Source: Kiloniellaceae bacterium
GTDB lineage: Bacteria > Pseudomonadota > Alphaproteobacteria > Kiloniellales > J153
Direction: 5' to 3'
NCBI GenBank assembly: GCA_021776095.1
Contig: JAJFGO010000021.1
Location: forward strand, 186,001 to 250,000
DNA: 64,000 nucleotides
Shown: in pieces, positions 42,629-51,641 of the stretch
Layout of the letters: the number at the start of each line of letters is the position of its first letter
How positions within the stretch are numbered: the stretch's first letter is position 1
Notes under the pieces: model-generated
Database searches by the model: none
What the model was told of the DNA's origin: nothing
What the model saw: the letters and a program-made list of their open reading frames with translations, nothing else
Translations under genes and position numbers: made by a program

Positions 42629-43636
42629 ATGAACCAATACACCTCTTCACCGGCCGAAGTTTGCTGGGTGGTCAGCGACGGCAAGGCCGGCATGGAGTCG
42701 CAAGGCGTCGGGCTGGCCGAGGCGCTGGGCTTCGATCCGGTGGTGAAACGGATTCAGGTCCGCCGGCCCTGGCGCTGGCTGCCGCCGCTTTGGGTGCCCG
42801 ACCCGGTCGGCAGCCTCGGGCCGAAGAAGGACAAGCTGGCGCCGCCTTGGCCCGAAGTCCTGATTGCCAGCGGGCGGCAATCGGTCGGCGTTTCGATCGC
42901 GATCCGCCGGGCCGCGGCGGGCCGCACCTTCACCATCCAGATCCAGAACCCGGCGGTCGATCCGGCCCGCTTCGATGCCATCGTGACGCCCCGCCACGAC
43001 CGCCTGCGCGCGCCCAACGTGATCGAGACCATCGGCGGCATGAACCGCGTGACCGCGCCGCGCCTGGCCGAGGCGGCGGCGCAATTCGGGCCGCAGTGGT
43101 CCGATCTGCCGCGGCCGCTGGTTGCGGTCATGCTGGGCGGCGACAACAAAGTCTACCGCATGCCCACGCGAATCGGCGAAGCGCTCGGCCGGCAGCTGGC
43201 CGACATGGCCCGGCGCGAGGGCGCGGGGCTATTGGTCACCCCATCCAGGCGCACTGTGCCGGGGGTGCTCACGGCGATCCAACGGGCATTGGACGGCGTA
43301 CCGGCGCGGTTCTGGGACGGTTCCGGCGACAACCCCTACATGGCCTACTTGGCCCTGGCCGACGCCGTGGTGGTGACCGCCGATTCGGTCAACATGATCT
43401 CCGAGGCGGCGACCACCGGTAAGCCGGTCTATGTGGTGGGCCTGGAGGGGGGCTCGCGCAAGTTCAGCGCCTTTCACGCGGAGCTGCGCGAGGCCGGTAT
43501 CGCGCGGCCGTTCGAGGGCCGCCTGGAAACTTGGCGATACACCGCCCTGCGCGAGACCGAACGCGCCGCCGCGGAGATTCGGAGCCGCCTCGCCGCGCGT
43601 GACGACATGGAGACCCGCTCGGCGGCGGTCAATTGA
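42629..43636 (+). CDS. ELM1/DUF1022-family putative glycosyltransferase
   Basis: A 335-residue cytosolic protein of the mitochondrial-fission ELM1-like family. Diagnostic segments are CWVVSDGKAGMESQGVGLAEALG (12-34 in parts), the PEVLIASGRQSV motif, VTPRHDRL, and the C-terminal GDNPYMAYLALADAVVVTADSVNMISEA, which has the GT-B-like sugar-nucleotide binding layout. The bacterial homologues are presumed glycosyltransferases, often near lipopolysaccharide genes. It starts a co-directional set with a 2OG oxygenase and a large unknown protein. Confidence 0.85.
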   Translation: MNQYTSSPAEVCWVVSDGKAGMESQGVGLAEALGFDPVVKRIQVRRPWRWLPPLWVPDPVGSLGPKKDKLAPPWPEVLIASGRQSVGVSIAIRRAAAGRTFTIQIQNPAVDPARFDAIVTPRHDRLRAPNVIETIGGMNRVTAPRLAEAAAQFGPQWSDLPRPLVAVMLGGDNKVYRMPTRIGEALGRQLADMARREGAGLLVTPSRRTVPGVLTAIQRALDGVPARFWDGSGDNPYMAYLALADAVVVTADSVNMISEAATTGKPVYVVGLEGGSRKFSAFHAELREAGIARPFEGRLETWRYTALRETERAAAEIRSRLAARDDMETRSAAVN

Positions 43637-43707
43637 TCTTTATCGGATCAAGCGATAAGTAGGGCCGGTTCGCCGTACATCCGCGTCGCGCCCCCGGAGA
43701 GCCCGTC

Positions 43708-44355
43708 TTGAACCTGACCGCCACATCGTGCCTCGACCTCGAGCGCTTTGCCGCCACGCCCCTGGCGCGCGATCCCTTCGACCATGTGATTGTGCCCGGC
43801 TTCGTGCACGAGGCGGCCTGCGCCAGGATCGACGCAGACTTCCCCAAGATCGAAAAAGGCGGCAGCTACCCGGCGGATACCCTGGACCGCCGCCCCGATT
43901 TCGATGCGTTTCTGGCGGAATTGCAAAACGACCCCTTGCGCGCGGCGGTGGAGGCCAAGTTCGATATCGATCTGACCGACCGGCCGACCATGGTCACCTT
44001 GCGCGGCCAATCGCGCGCCAAGGACGGCCGAATTCACACAGATTCAGAAAGCAAGTTGATCACCGCCCTGATCTACATGAATTCGGCCTGGGAGGCCGAG
44101 GGCGGACGCCTGCGGCTGCTGCGCGGCCAAAACGATATCGAGGACTATGCCGCCGAGGTACCGCCGGCGCGCGGCACCCTCTTGATGTTCCGCTGCTCCC
44201 CACAGGCCTACCACGGGCACAAGCCGTTCGTCGGCGCGCGGCGCTCGATCCAGCTCAACTGGGTCACCAGCGCGGCCGTCCTGAAACGCGAACTGACCCG
44301 CCACGGGCTGTCGGCCTGGACCAAGCGGCTGTTCGGCGCCGGCGCGGCAGGTTAG
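43708..44355 (+). CDS. 2-oxoglutarate/Fe(II)-dependent oxygenase
   Basis: 215 residues from TTG 43708 (GGAGAG upstream). A double-stranded beta-helix oxygenase with the Fe(II) triad H110, D112 and H169 in IHTDSE and YHGH, and the 2OG-binding Arg178 or Arg179 in GARRSIQ. Similar prolyl-4-hydroxylase-like proteins are found with envelope or glycan genes. It lies 71 bases after the ELM1-like gene and nine before the start of the next gene, so all three are probably one unit. The substrate is unknown. Confidence 0.8.
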   Translation: MNLTATSCLDLERFAATPLARDPFDHVIVPGFVHEAACARIDADFPKIEKGGSYPADTLDRRPDFDAFLAELQNDPLRAAVEAKFDIDLTDRPTMVTLRGQSRAKDGRIHTDSESKLITALIYMNSAWEAEGGRLRLLRGQNDIEDYAAEVPPARGTLLMFRCSPQAYHGHKPFVGARRSIQLNWVTSAAVLKRELTRHGLSAWTKRLFGAGAAG

Positions 44356-44364
44356 GACTGAAAC

Positions 44365-46275
44365 ATGGCTTTGCGGATCGAGACCTTTTCCAACCTTCGC
44401 GGCGGCAACGCCTTTTTTAAGGCGGTCGGCCACCCCCTGGCGGCGCGGCAGATGCCGGCGTTGCTCGAGCGCTTGAGCCCCGGCCCGATCGCGATCTACG
44501 ATCCCTTGGGCCTAGCCCAGACTTTGGCCGAAATGTACGACCTCTCCCAGCTCGACATCGCCGGGGTTTTCGTTCAGGACCTGGCCGATATCGGCCGATC
44601 CCTGCTGGGGCACGCGGCGCAACCGGTGACCGATCTGAAGGCCTGCGGCGCGCGCGACGTATTGGTCGTGGCCTTCGATCGGGCGCGCCTGATCGATCAT
44701 ATCCGCCACCTGGTGCCCGAGGGCGCGGCGCTGCACGATTTGAGCCTGGCACGCCTGCCGGACGACATGCTGACCGTGCCGCGCGACTATTTGAGCGGGC
44801 TGAATTTCGCCACCAACTACGTTCTGTTTCGTGATTCCGGCGGCCAGCATACCCGTCTCGTGAGCGCCAACTATTGGTCCGGCTATGGCGCCAAGGAGCC
44901 GGAGATCTGGTGCTGCCTGATGGACCGGGACGGCGCCGCGCTGGCCGAATGGCGCGAGCCCCTGCCGGGCGCCGGGGCGACCATCACTATCGACAGCGCG
45001 GAGGTCCGCCGGCGCTTTGACCTGGGCGACTTCACCGGTCAATTATTTATCCACGTCCTGCGGGTCGCCGGGCACGACATCGTCAAGTACGCACTGGATA
45101 CCTATGGCGACGATCCGAACGATCTGTCGTGCACCCATGACGCCAATTCCTGGCCGGCCGAGCGTTACGCCGGCCTGCCCGCGCCGCGGGAGGACGAGCG
45201 GGTCGTGCTGTGGATTCAGAACAGCCACCCCTCGCCGATCCCGGCCGGGGCGGTCGGCCTCAACGTCATGGGTCGGGACGAGGTGTCCTGGCTCGACCGG
45301 GCGGTGCCCGGTTACGGCCTGCTGGCCCTAGACACGCGCGAACTTCTGCCCGAGGCGCGCTGGCCGCAACAGATCGAGGTCCGCGCCGGCAAGCACTTTG
45401 TGCGCCCCCGTTACGAGGTCTTCGATGGCGCCGGGCACAGCCGGATTGCCCATGCCAATGTGGAGCGCAGCGACTTGAAGCCGGACCCGGGCGTTCGGGA
45501 GATCGCCAACCTCTTGGGCAAAGGCTACCTCCTGCCCGCGCCGATTTTGCCGCCGGGACGTTTCAGCTCGCTGGTCCTGCCAACTCCCATGGCGACCGGG
45601 CAGGACACCTTGCCGGTCCGGGTCGCGGTCTACGACGCCGAGGGCGCTGAAGTCGCCTCGCAATCCCTCGGCTGCCTGCCGCGCGACCACGCCACCGCTC
45701 TGGAGACCGGCGCGCTTCTGGCCGAAGGGCTGGGCAAGGCCAACGGCGCCTGGGGTCACATGGAGCTGATCTACGACTTCGCCGAGGGCGGCGAGGCCGA
45801 TGGCTGGCTGCACGGCCTGTTCCGCTATGAGGATAAGCACTCCGGCCACGTCGCGGAAACCAGCTTCGGCGCCCACGTTTTCAATACGGTGCTGACCTAC
45901 AAAGGCGAGCCGCAGTCCTACGCCGGGCGGCCGCCGGGCCTGAGCACCCGGCTGTTCCTGCGCCTGGGCGACGCGCCCCTGGAGACCCTGTGCCATCTGA
46001 TCTATCCGGCCTCGACTCCTTGGCACGGGGCCAGCCAGACGGCGCTGGTCCTGCACGACGCGGCCGGCCGCGAGGTTGCCAGCCGCGAGGTCGCGATCGC
46101 CTGCGGCGGCTCGCTGCTGTGGCGCGCCTCGGAGATGTTCGAAAGCAAGGACCTGGCGACGGCCAACACCGGCGGCTACGTGTTGATCCGCGACACGACC
46201 TGCCGCCTGTTCGGCTATCACGGCCTGATCCGTGGCGAGACCGCCTTCAGCCTGGACCATATGTTCGGGTTCTAG
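44365..46275 (+). CDS. Large hypothetical protein, two-part architecture
   Basis: 636 residues, no recognised family. The N-terminal ~130 residues look Rossmann-like, with GPIAIYDPLG, ARDVLVVAFDRARL and VPEGAALHDL. The remaining ~500 residues are rich in beta strands, with repeated VLRVAGHDIV, GAVGLNVMGRD and LVLHDAAGREVAS elements and paired His residues, suggesting two or three beta-sandwich modules. No signal peptide, no membrane segment. The gene follows the 2OG oxygenase by nine bases and is likely co-expressed; a role in glycan or cofactor metabolism is only a guess. Confidence 0.6.
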   Translation: MALRIETFSNLRGGNAFFKAVGHPLAARQMPALLERLSPGPIAIYDPLGLAQTLAEMYDLSQLDIAGVFVQDLADIGRSLLGHAAQPVTDLKACGARDVLVVAFDRARLIDHIRHLVPEGAALHDLSLARLPDDMLTVPRDYLSGLNFATNYVLFRDSGGQHTRLVSANYWSGYGAKEPEIWCCLMDRDGAALAEWREPLPGAGATITIDSAEVRRRFDLGDFTGQLFIHVLRVAGHDIVKYALDTYGDDPNDLSCTHDANSWPAERYAGLPAPREDERVVLWIQNSHPSPIPAGAVGLNVMGRDEVSWLDRAVPGYGLLALDTRELLPEARWPQQIEVRAGKHFVRPRYEVFDGAGHSRIAHANVERSDLKPDPGVREIANLLGKGYLLPAPILPPGRFSSLVLPTPMATGQDTLPVRVAVYDAEGAEVASQSLGCLPRDHATALETGALLAEGLGKANGAWGHMELIYDFAEGGEADGWLHGLFRYEDKHSGHVAETSFGAHVFNTVLTYKGEPQSYAGRPPGLSTRLFLRLGDAPLETLCHLIYPASTPWHGASQTALVLHDAAGREVASREVAIACGGSLLWRASEMFESKDLATANTGGYVLIRDTTCRLFGYHGLIRGETAFSLDHMFGF

Positions 46276-46391
46276 GCACGCCGGCGGGACTGCGGGCAGA
46301 CAAGGCTTCCTAAAAAGTGTAGTTTAGCCCCCGAGCACAATGGAAAGTTCCGGTGCGCTAACCCGCAAGCTTTGGGAGAGGGGGGGTTAGG

Positions 46392-48029
46392 ATGCTCATC
46401 GTCGGCGCTGTTTTTGGCGCGGTTCTCGCTTTCTTTTTTGTGGCCGGGCCACTTACCATTGCTATGGCGATAGCCTTGGGTTTATCGCCGGTGTTACCGA
46501 TTATCGGCGCCTTGACCCAGTGGCAGTTTCCGGTTGGTACGGTCGGTGCCACGATCAGTCACATACTCTTCTCTCTCATCGCCTATGTTATGGCGGCGAT
46601 CGCCACACCCGTGCCTACCGCAGGTCCCGTCACAGTGACCCCGGCCGGGGGCGGCTTTCCGATGCCTTGGGAATTCTTCGAAAGATTCGCCCGCGGCTGG
46701 CTGATCGGCATGAACGCGGTCGTGACGCTCACCCTGCCCTTCGCCCTGCCCTGGGTATTTTCCGGCCTACCGGCCGTTTCCCTATTGCTCGTGGCGGCAT
46801 CGCCACTCCTGGCGATCGCCGCGACATTCATAGCCGTGGTCATCGTGATCCCGGCATTTGCGCCTGGAGTGGCCGCGAACAGTGTCTATGCCGGCATTCT
46901 TGGCTGGACCGCCTGGATCTCACCGCCCACCTGGCCGGCGACCGGGCTGGGCTTGTTGGTTTGTATCGTCAATTCCATCACCGCCTTGTTCGGCGCGCCG
47001 GTGCGCTGGGTTCCTGAATTCTGGACCGGGTCCCTCATGACCCACGGCGGCATTCTCTATCCCTTCTGGCGCGCGCCCGCGGGTTACAATCTTGGCAACT
47101 TCTATTTTCTCGATCCGCGTATTGGCGCCACCACGCCGGAGTTCATACCACCCGCCGGCGGCATGGCCGGCGGCTTCATAGGGCTAACCGCCGACGGCGC
47201 CACGCTGCATGAAACCGGTCATACCTTGAACGCTGCCGCCTTCGGGAGCTGGTTTAACTACGTCGGCTGGGCCCATCAGAATTTCTTTCCACCCGGGTTG
47301 AACGGTGGGCCGCGCGCCTACGCGGAGGTCTTGGCGGAAGCACACCTGCGCGATTCCACACAGCCTTGGTTTCCATTCTGGGCGCCACCGGTTGGCCTAA
47401 CCGCTTTGACGCCGAACGCGCCACCGACCTTCGGTACCACAACCGTCGACGGGCTCCCCCCCGGTGCCTTCCTCAACTACAGTGCCGGGGCTAGTCTCAC
47501 GCTCAGCGGCGCCAGCGCCGACGCCGACAGCTATCCGGCGGCCACCCTGATACCTGGATCGCCGGCCACCGGCGTGCGCTGGGTCTTTACAACGCAACCC
47601 GCGGGCGCCGGTGCGGCCATTGCCGGCGCCACAACAGCGGCGACCACGGCGACGGTGCCGCGCGGCGGCGACTACACCCTGGCCTTCGTCGCGACGGACG
47701 GCGCCCAGTTACCCACTGCGGGCGCGCTAGTATTCACGCCAAAGGTGGTTGAGGCGGTTGTGTCTGTGCCTATCGTGGCCGTTGTCGACCAGCCATTTAC
47801 CGCCGATGGCTCCATGAGCACCGCCGGCGCCGATCTGGCGGGCGCAGCCTTGCCGCTGACCTTCGCCTGGTCCGTCGCGCCGCCCAGCGCGGTCATCGCC
47901 GACCCCACGCTGCCGATCATATCGGTTACGCCCAGCGAAACGGCGCCGCATGTTGTCACCTTGACGGTCACGGCTGCGGGCGCGGCCGGAACCAGTCATA
48001 CGGCCAGTAGCGCGGTTCCGGTGAGCTAA
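46392..48029 (+). CDS. Membrane protein with HExxH motif and Ig/PKD-like tail
   Basis: 545 residues with a ribosome binding site GGGAGAGGGG upstream. The N-terminal third has about five or six hydrophobic helices (about residues 1-200). The middle has H273-E274-T-G-H277, an HExxH zinc-protease signature, followed by AAFGSWFNYVGWAHQNFF, with E312 or E316 in YAEVLAE as a possible third ligand. The C-terminal half (from ~340) is two beta-sandwich domains with PKD-like FAWSVAPPSA and VTLTVTAAGA. I recall HETGH-x-AAFGS proteins in other bacteria but not a function. Paired with the next gene. Confidence 0.6.
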   Translation: MLIVGAVFGAVLAFFFVAGPLTIAMAIALGLSPVLPIIGALTQWQFPVGTVGATISHILFSLIAYVMAAIATPVPTAGPVTVTPAGGGFPMPWEFFERFARGWLIGMNAVVTLTLPFALPWVFSGLPAVSLLLVAASPLLAIAATFIAVVIVIPAFAPGVAANSVYAGILGWTAWISPPTWPATGLGLLVCIVNSITALFGAPVRWVPEFWTGSLMTHGGILYPFWRAPAGYNLGNFYFLDPRIGATTPEFIPPAGGMAGGFIGLTADGATLHETGHTLNAAAFGSWFNYVGWAHQNFFPPGLNGGPRAYAEVLAEAHLRDSTQPWFPFWAPPVGLTALTPNAPPTFGTTTVDGLPPGAFLNYSAGASLTLSGASADADSYPAATLIPGSPATGVRWVFTTQPAGAGAAIAGATTAATTATVPRGGDYTLAFVATDGAQLPTAGALVFTPKVVEAVVSVPIVAVVDQPFTADGSMSTAGADLAGAALPLTFAWSVAPPSAVIADPTLPIISVTPSETAPHVVTLTVTAAGAAGTSHTASSAVPVS

Positions 48030-48041
48030 GGGGGACTGATC

Positions 48042-48797
48042 ATGGCATGTACCCTTCAGATCGGCGGGATCAATGGCGAAGCGGTGACCGGCGGCAGCTT
48101 GCCGACACAGCTACGGGTTTACGTTCGCCGTCAGGGCAACTGCGATCAGGTCGAAATCACCGTCCGCGTGACCCAGAACGGGCCCGCCATGTTCACGGCC
48201 GTGGCGGCGCCGGACAACAACGGCACGGCGACCGCCGGATTCATCGTCGAGCCACCGATATTCGCCTGTGGCTCGCCGCTTTGGGTCGAGGCGCGCTGCG
48301 CCGCCGGGGACGAATGCAGCGCGACCGCCCAGGTCTCCATAGACTGCAAGGCCCCCTCCGATGGGGGTCCAGGTGGGCCTAACAACGGCAATTGGCCCTG
48401 GCCGTTTCCGCCGCAGTTGTTTTGTCCCCTGATCGGCCGGGGCTTCACCCTGGCGCTATTTACCGGGATCGTCACCTTCCTTACCGGCGTTGCCATGGCG
48501 CTGCCGCCGGTGATCGGCGCCGGTGTCGCGATCGTGGTCGCCGCCTTCGGTATCCTCGCGGTCTGGCGGCACTGGTGCGCCATACCCTATTGCTATTTCT
48601 GGGGGGCGATCCTCTGGGTCTTGAAACGATGCCTGCTGGCCGGCGCGGTCCTGACCCTGTTCTTTGTCAGCGTCGCCACCTTGTTGTGCACCCTGGCCAT
48701 AGGCTTTGCCGCGGGCGTGGTCACAAACCGGCTCCGGAAAGCCCATTGCCATCTGCCCAGCATGACCACGCCGCTAACCCAATTGCCGTTGTGGTGA
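48042..48797 (+). CDS. Cys-rich Ig-like/four-TM membrane protein
   Basis: 251 residues. An N-terminal beta-sandwich (1-100) carries paired Cys (NCDQVEI, FACGSPL, ARCAAGDECSA). It is followed by a Pro/Gly linker with NGNWPWPFPPQLF. Then comes a membrane domain with about four helices (FTLALFTGIVTFLTGVAM and others), with many additional Cys (WCAIPYCYFW) and basic C-terminal residues. Starts 12 bases after the preceding gene, so probably co-expressed. No family recognised; likely the partner of the HExxH protein in an envelope complex. Confidence 0.55.
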   Translation: MACTLQIGGINGEAVTGGSLPTQLRVYVRRQGNCDQVEITVRVTQNGPAMFTAVAAPDNNGTATAGFIVEPPIFACGSPLWVEARCAAGDECSATAQVSIDCKAPSDGGPGGPNNGNWPWPFPPQLFCPLIGRGFTLALFTGIVTFLTGVAMALPPVIGAGVAIVVAAFGILAVWRHWCAIPYCYFWGAILWVLKRCLLAGAVLTLFFVSVATLLCTLAIGFAAGVVTNRLRKAHCHLPSMTTPLTQLPLW

Positions 48798-48818
48798 CGG
48801 TGCCAAGGCGCACGCTAA

Positions 48819-49901
<1,083 letters not shown>

Positions 49902-49951
49902 GCCGGTCCCCTGCCCTCCCGCGCAGCCAGCCGAAAGGCAAGGACTGAAAA

Positions 49952-50893
49952 ATGCCCGACACGCAAGTTCCGCCGCCACGCACCGGTTTGGCCACGAACA
50001 TCATGGACTGGGACAAGCTGCGCGTGTTTCACGCCGTCGCCGAGGCCGGTAGCTTCACCCATGCCGGGGAAATGCTGAACCTCAGCCAGTCCGCCGTCAG
50101 CCGGCAAATCAGCACCCTGGAAGCCAGCCTTAAGGTGCCGCTGTTCCACCGCCACGCCCGGGGTCTCATCCTGACCGAGCAGGGCGAGCTTTTGTATCGA
50201 ACCGCGCACGAGGTTTTCGGCAAGCTGGCCATGACCGCAGCGCGCCTGAGCGAAAGCAAGGACCGGCCCAAGGGTCTGCTGAAGATCACTGCCACGGTCG
50301 CCTTCGGATCGACCTGGCTGGCCCCGCGCATGCGCGAATTCATCGAAGTCTACCCGGAAATCCAGGTCAGCCTGCTGCTGACCGACGGCGAGCTCAATCT
50401 GTCCATGCGCGAGGCCGATGTGGCTGTGCGCCTGTCGCCGCCCAAGCAGGGCGACCTGATTCAGCGTCACCTCTTGACCGTGCACATGAACGCCTACGCC
50501 TCGCCAAGCTATATTAAGAAACACGGCGCGCCGAAAAGTCCGGCGGACCTGGACAATCATCACATCGTCGTCTACGGCGAGGACATCCGGCCCCCGGTTC
50601 CCGATGTGAACTGGCTGCTCAAGGTGAACCGCGATTCAGGGAGCCTGCGCCGGCCGGTTATGACCGTGAACAACGTCTACGGCATCATGCGGGCCCTGCA
50701 ATCGGGCGCTGGGATCGGTGGCCTGCCGGAATTCATGACCGAGGGTTTAAACGACTTGGTCCAAGTCCTGCCGGAGCTGGAGGGCCCCCAATTCGACGCT
50801 TTCTTCGTCTATCCGGAGGAAATGCGGGCCTCGGCGCGGATCCAGGTGTTCAGAGATTTCCTGCTGAGAAAAGTGTCGGAGGCCAAATTTTGA
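49952..50893 (+). CDS. LysR-family transcriptional regulator
   Basis: 313 residues. The N-terminal HTH (about 18-77) shows KLRVFHAVAEAGSFTHAGEML and LSQSAVSRQISTLEASL, followed by the LysR substrate-binding domain (about 105-305) with AVRLSPPKQGDLIQR and GAGIGGLPEFM. It is 51 bases downstream of trxB, co-directional, so it may control or share its transcript. Effector unknown. The 748-base region after it (50894-51641) carries a candidate small RNA and a gene remnant. Confidence 0.88.
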   Translation: MPDTQVPPPRTGLATNIMDWDKLRVFHAVAEAGSFTHAGEMLNLSQSAVSRQISTLEASLKVPLFHRHARGLILTEQGELLYRTAHEVFGKLAMTAARLSESKDRPKGLLKITATVAFGSTWLAPRMREFIEVYPEIQVSLLLTDGELNLSMREADVAVRLSPPKQGDLIQRHLLTVHMNAYASPSYIKKHGAPKSPADLDNHHIVVYGEDIRPPVPDVNWLLKVNRDSGSLRRPVMTVNNVYGIMRALQSGAGIGGLPEFMTEGLNDLVQVLPELEGPQFDAFFVYPEEMRASARIQVFRDFLLRKVSEAKF

Positions 50894-51059
50894 GGCCTTA
50901 GCCCCTTAGCTGGAGCGCTGTCGAACCTGGGTAACCTCAGGTAAGACGCTGAAATTTTTCGTGTTTTCGCAGGACTGTGGCTGCTTTGCCGCACTTCGGG
51001 CAAATAGCCATGCGCTCAACGCATAGCTTAGTTGACAAAATTACCCCTAGCGATTCGGC

Positions 51060-51208
51060 TGCGACGGGTTATGTCTTAGGTGTGCTGCATCGCAGCATAC
51101 ACGGTCCCGCCTGGGACATCTGTTCTAGGCCCGGACCGCACGTCTCCCAGACGTGAAGCCTCCCTGTTAAACTTGCCGGGAAATCTACGATTTCCCGGCT
51201 TTTTCTTT
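51060..51208 (+). ncRNA. Candidate small RNA with intrinsic terminator
   Basis: Downstream of the LysR gene a series of hairpins is laid out on the plus strand. TGCTGC and GCAGCA pair around 51082-51096. GTCCC pairs with GGGAC around 51111-51124. CACGTCT (51139-51145) pairs with AGACGTG (51149-51155) around a CCC loop, and an unpaired CCTCCC follows at 51159-51164. The end is a strong terminator at 51175-51208. CU-rich (CTCCC) single-stranded stretches are characteristic of alphaproteobacterial sRNAs that bind Shine-Dalgarno sites. A TTGACA at 51032-51037 lies upstream without a clear -10. Start is therefore uncertain. Confidence 0.5.
51175..51208 (+). terminator. Intrinsic terminator
   Basis: GCCGGGAAATC (51175-51185) and GATTTCCCGGC (51189-51199) form a perfect 11-bp stem around TAC, followed by TTTTTCTTT (51200-51208). 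A textbook Rho-independent terminator. It lies 280 bases after the LysR stop, too far to be its own terminator, which supports an independent transcript here. Confidence 0.9.
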
Positions 51209-51489
51209 GTCTGGGCCCTAAACGCCAAGCTTGGCGGCCAGGGCCCGGGGCCAATCCCGTGGTCAAAGGGTGATGTGGCCGGCCGGCCGCAATCACGGAT
51301 GCCGAGCTCTAATTTCGCACCACCTCAGGTTGAGTTAGGGCATTTTTAATCCGGACTCAATTATATGCAGGCTAATTAAAATCCGTCGCGCGGGATATCC
51401 ACCGCCATCATGACGGCCACGCACCCTCATAGGTCGTCTGATATGGCAATCCAGATCAAGGGGCGGCGAGACACCAAAAGGGCAGCGGG

Positions 51490-51585
51490 GGCACTTTCGC
51501 TGTCGAGTTCGAAGTCGGAAAGGGCACAACCGTTATTGTTCGCTTGCCGATCAAGGATTCACACAAGGCGGACGTTGCCGCCTAA
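51490..51585 (+). pseudogene. Orphan C-terminal fragment of a sensor histidine kinase
   Basis: The frame beginning at 51490 reads GTFAVEFEVGKGTTVIVRLP and ends with a TAA at 51583-51585, the classic end of a HATPase_c domain (the G2 box Gly and GTTxxVxLP strand). The frame is closed by a TGA about 50 bases upstream and nothing else of a kinase is left, so it is a remnant about 31 codons long. It ends 57 bases before the convergent msrP stop. Reading is from motif alone; a chance match is possible but the pattern is specific. Confidence 0.6.
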
Positions 51586-51641
51586 TCGGGTCACGTCATG
51601 CCGGGCTCTGACGATGTGTCGGACGCGGCGCGATCGCGCCG

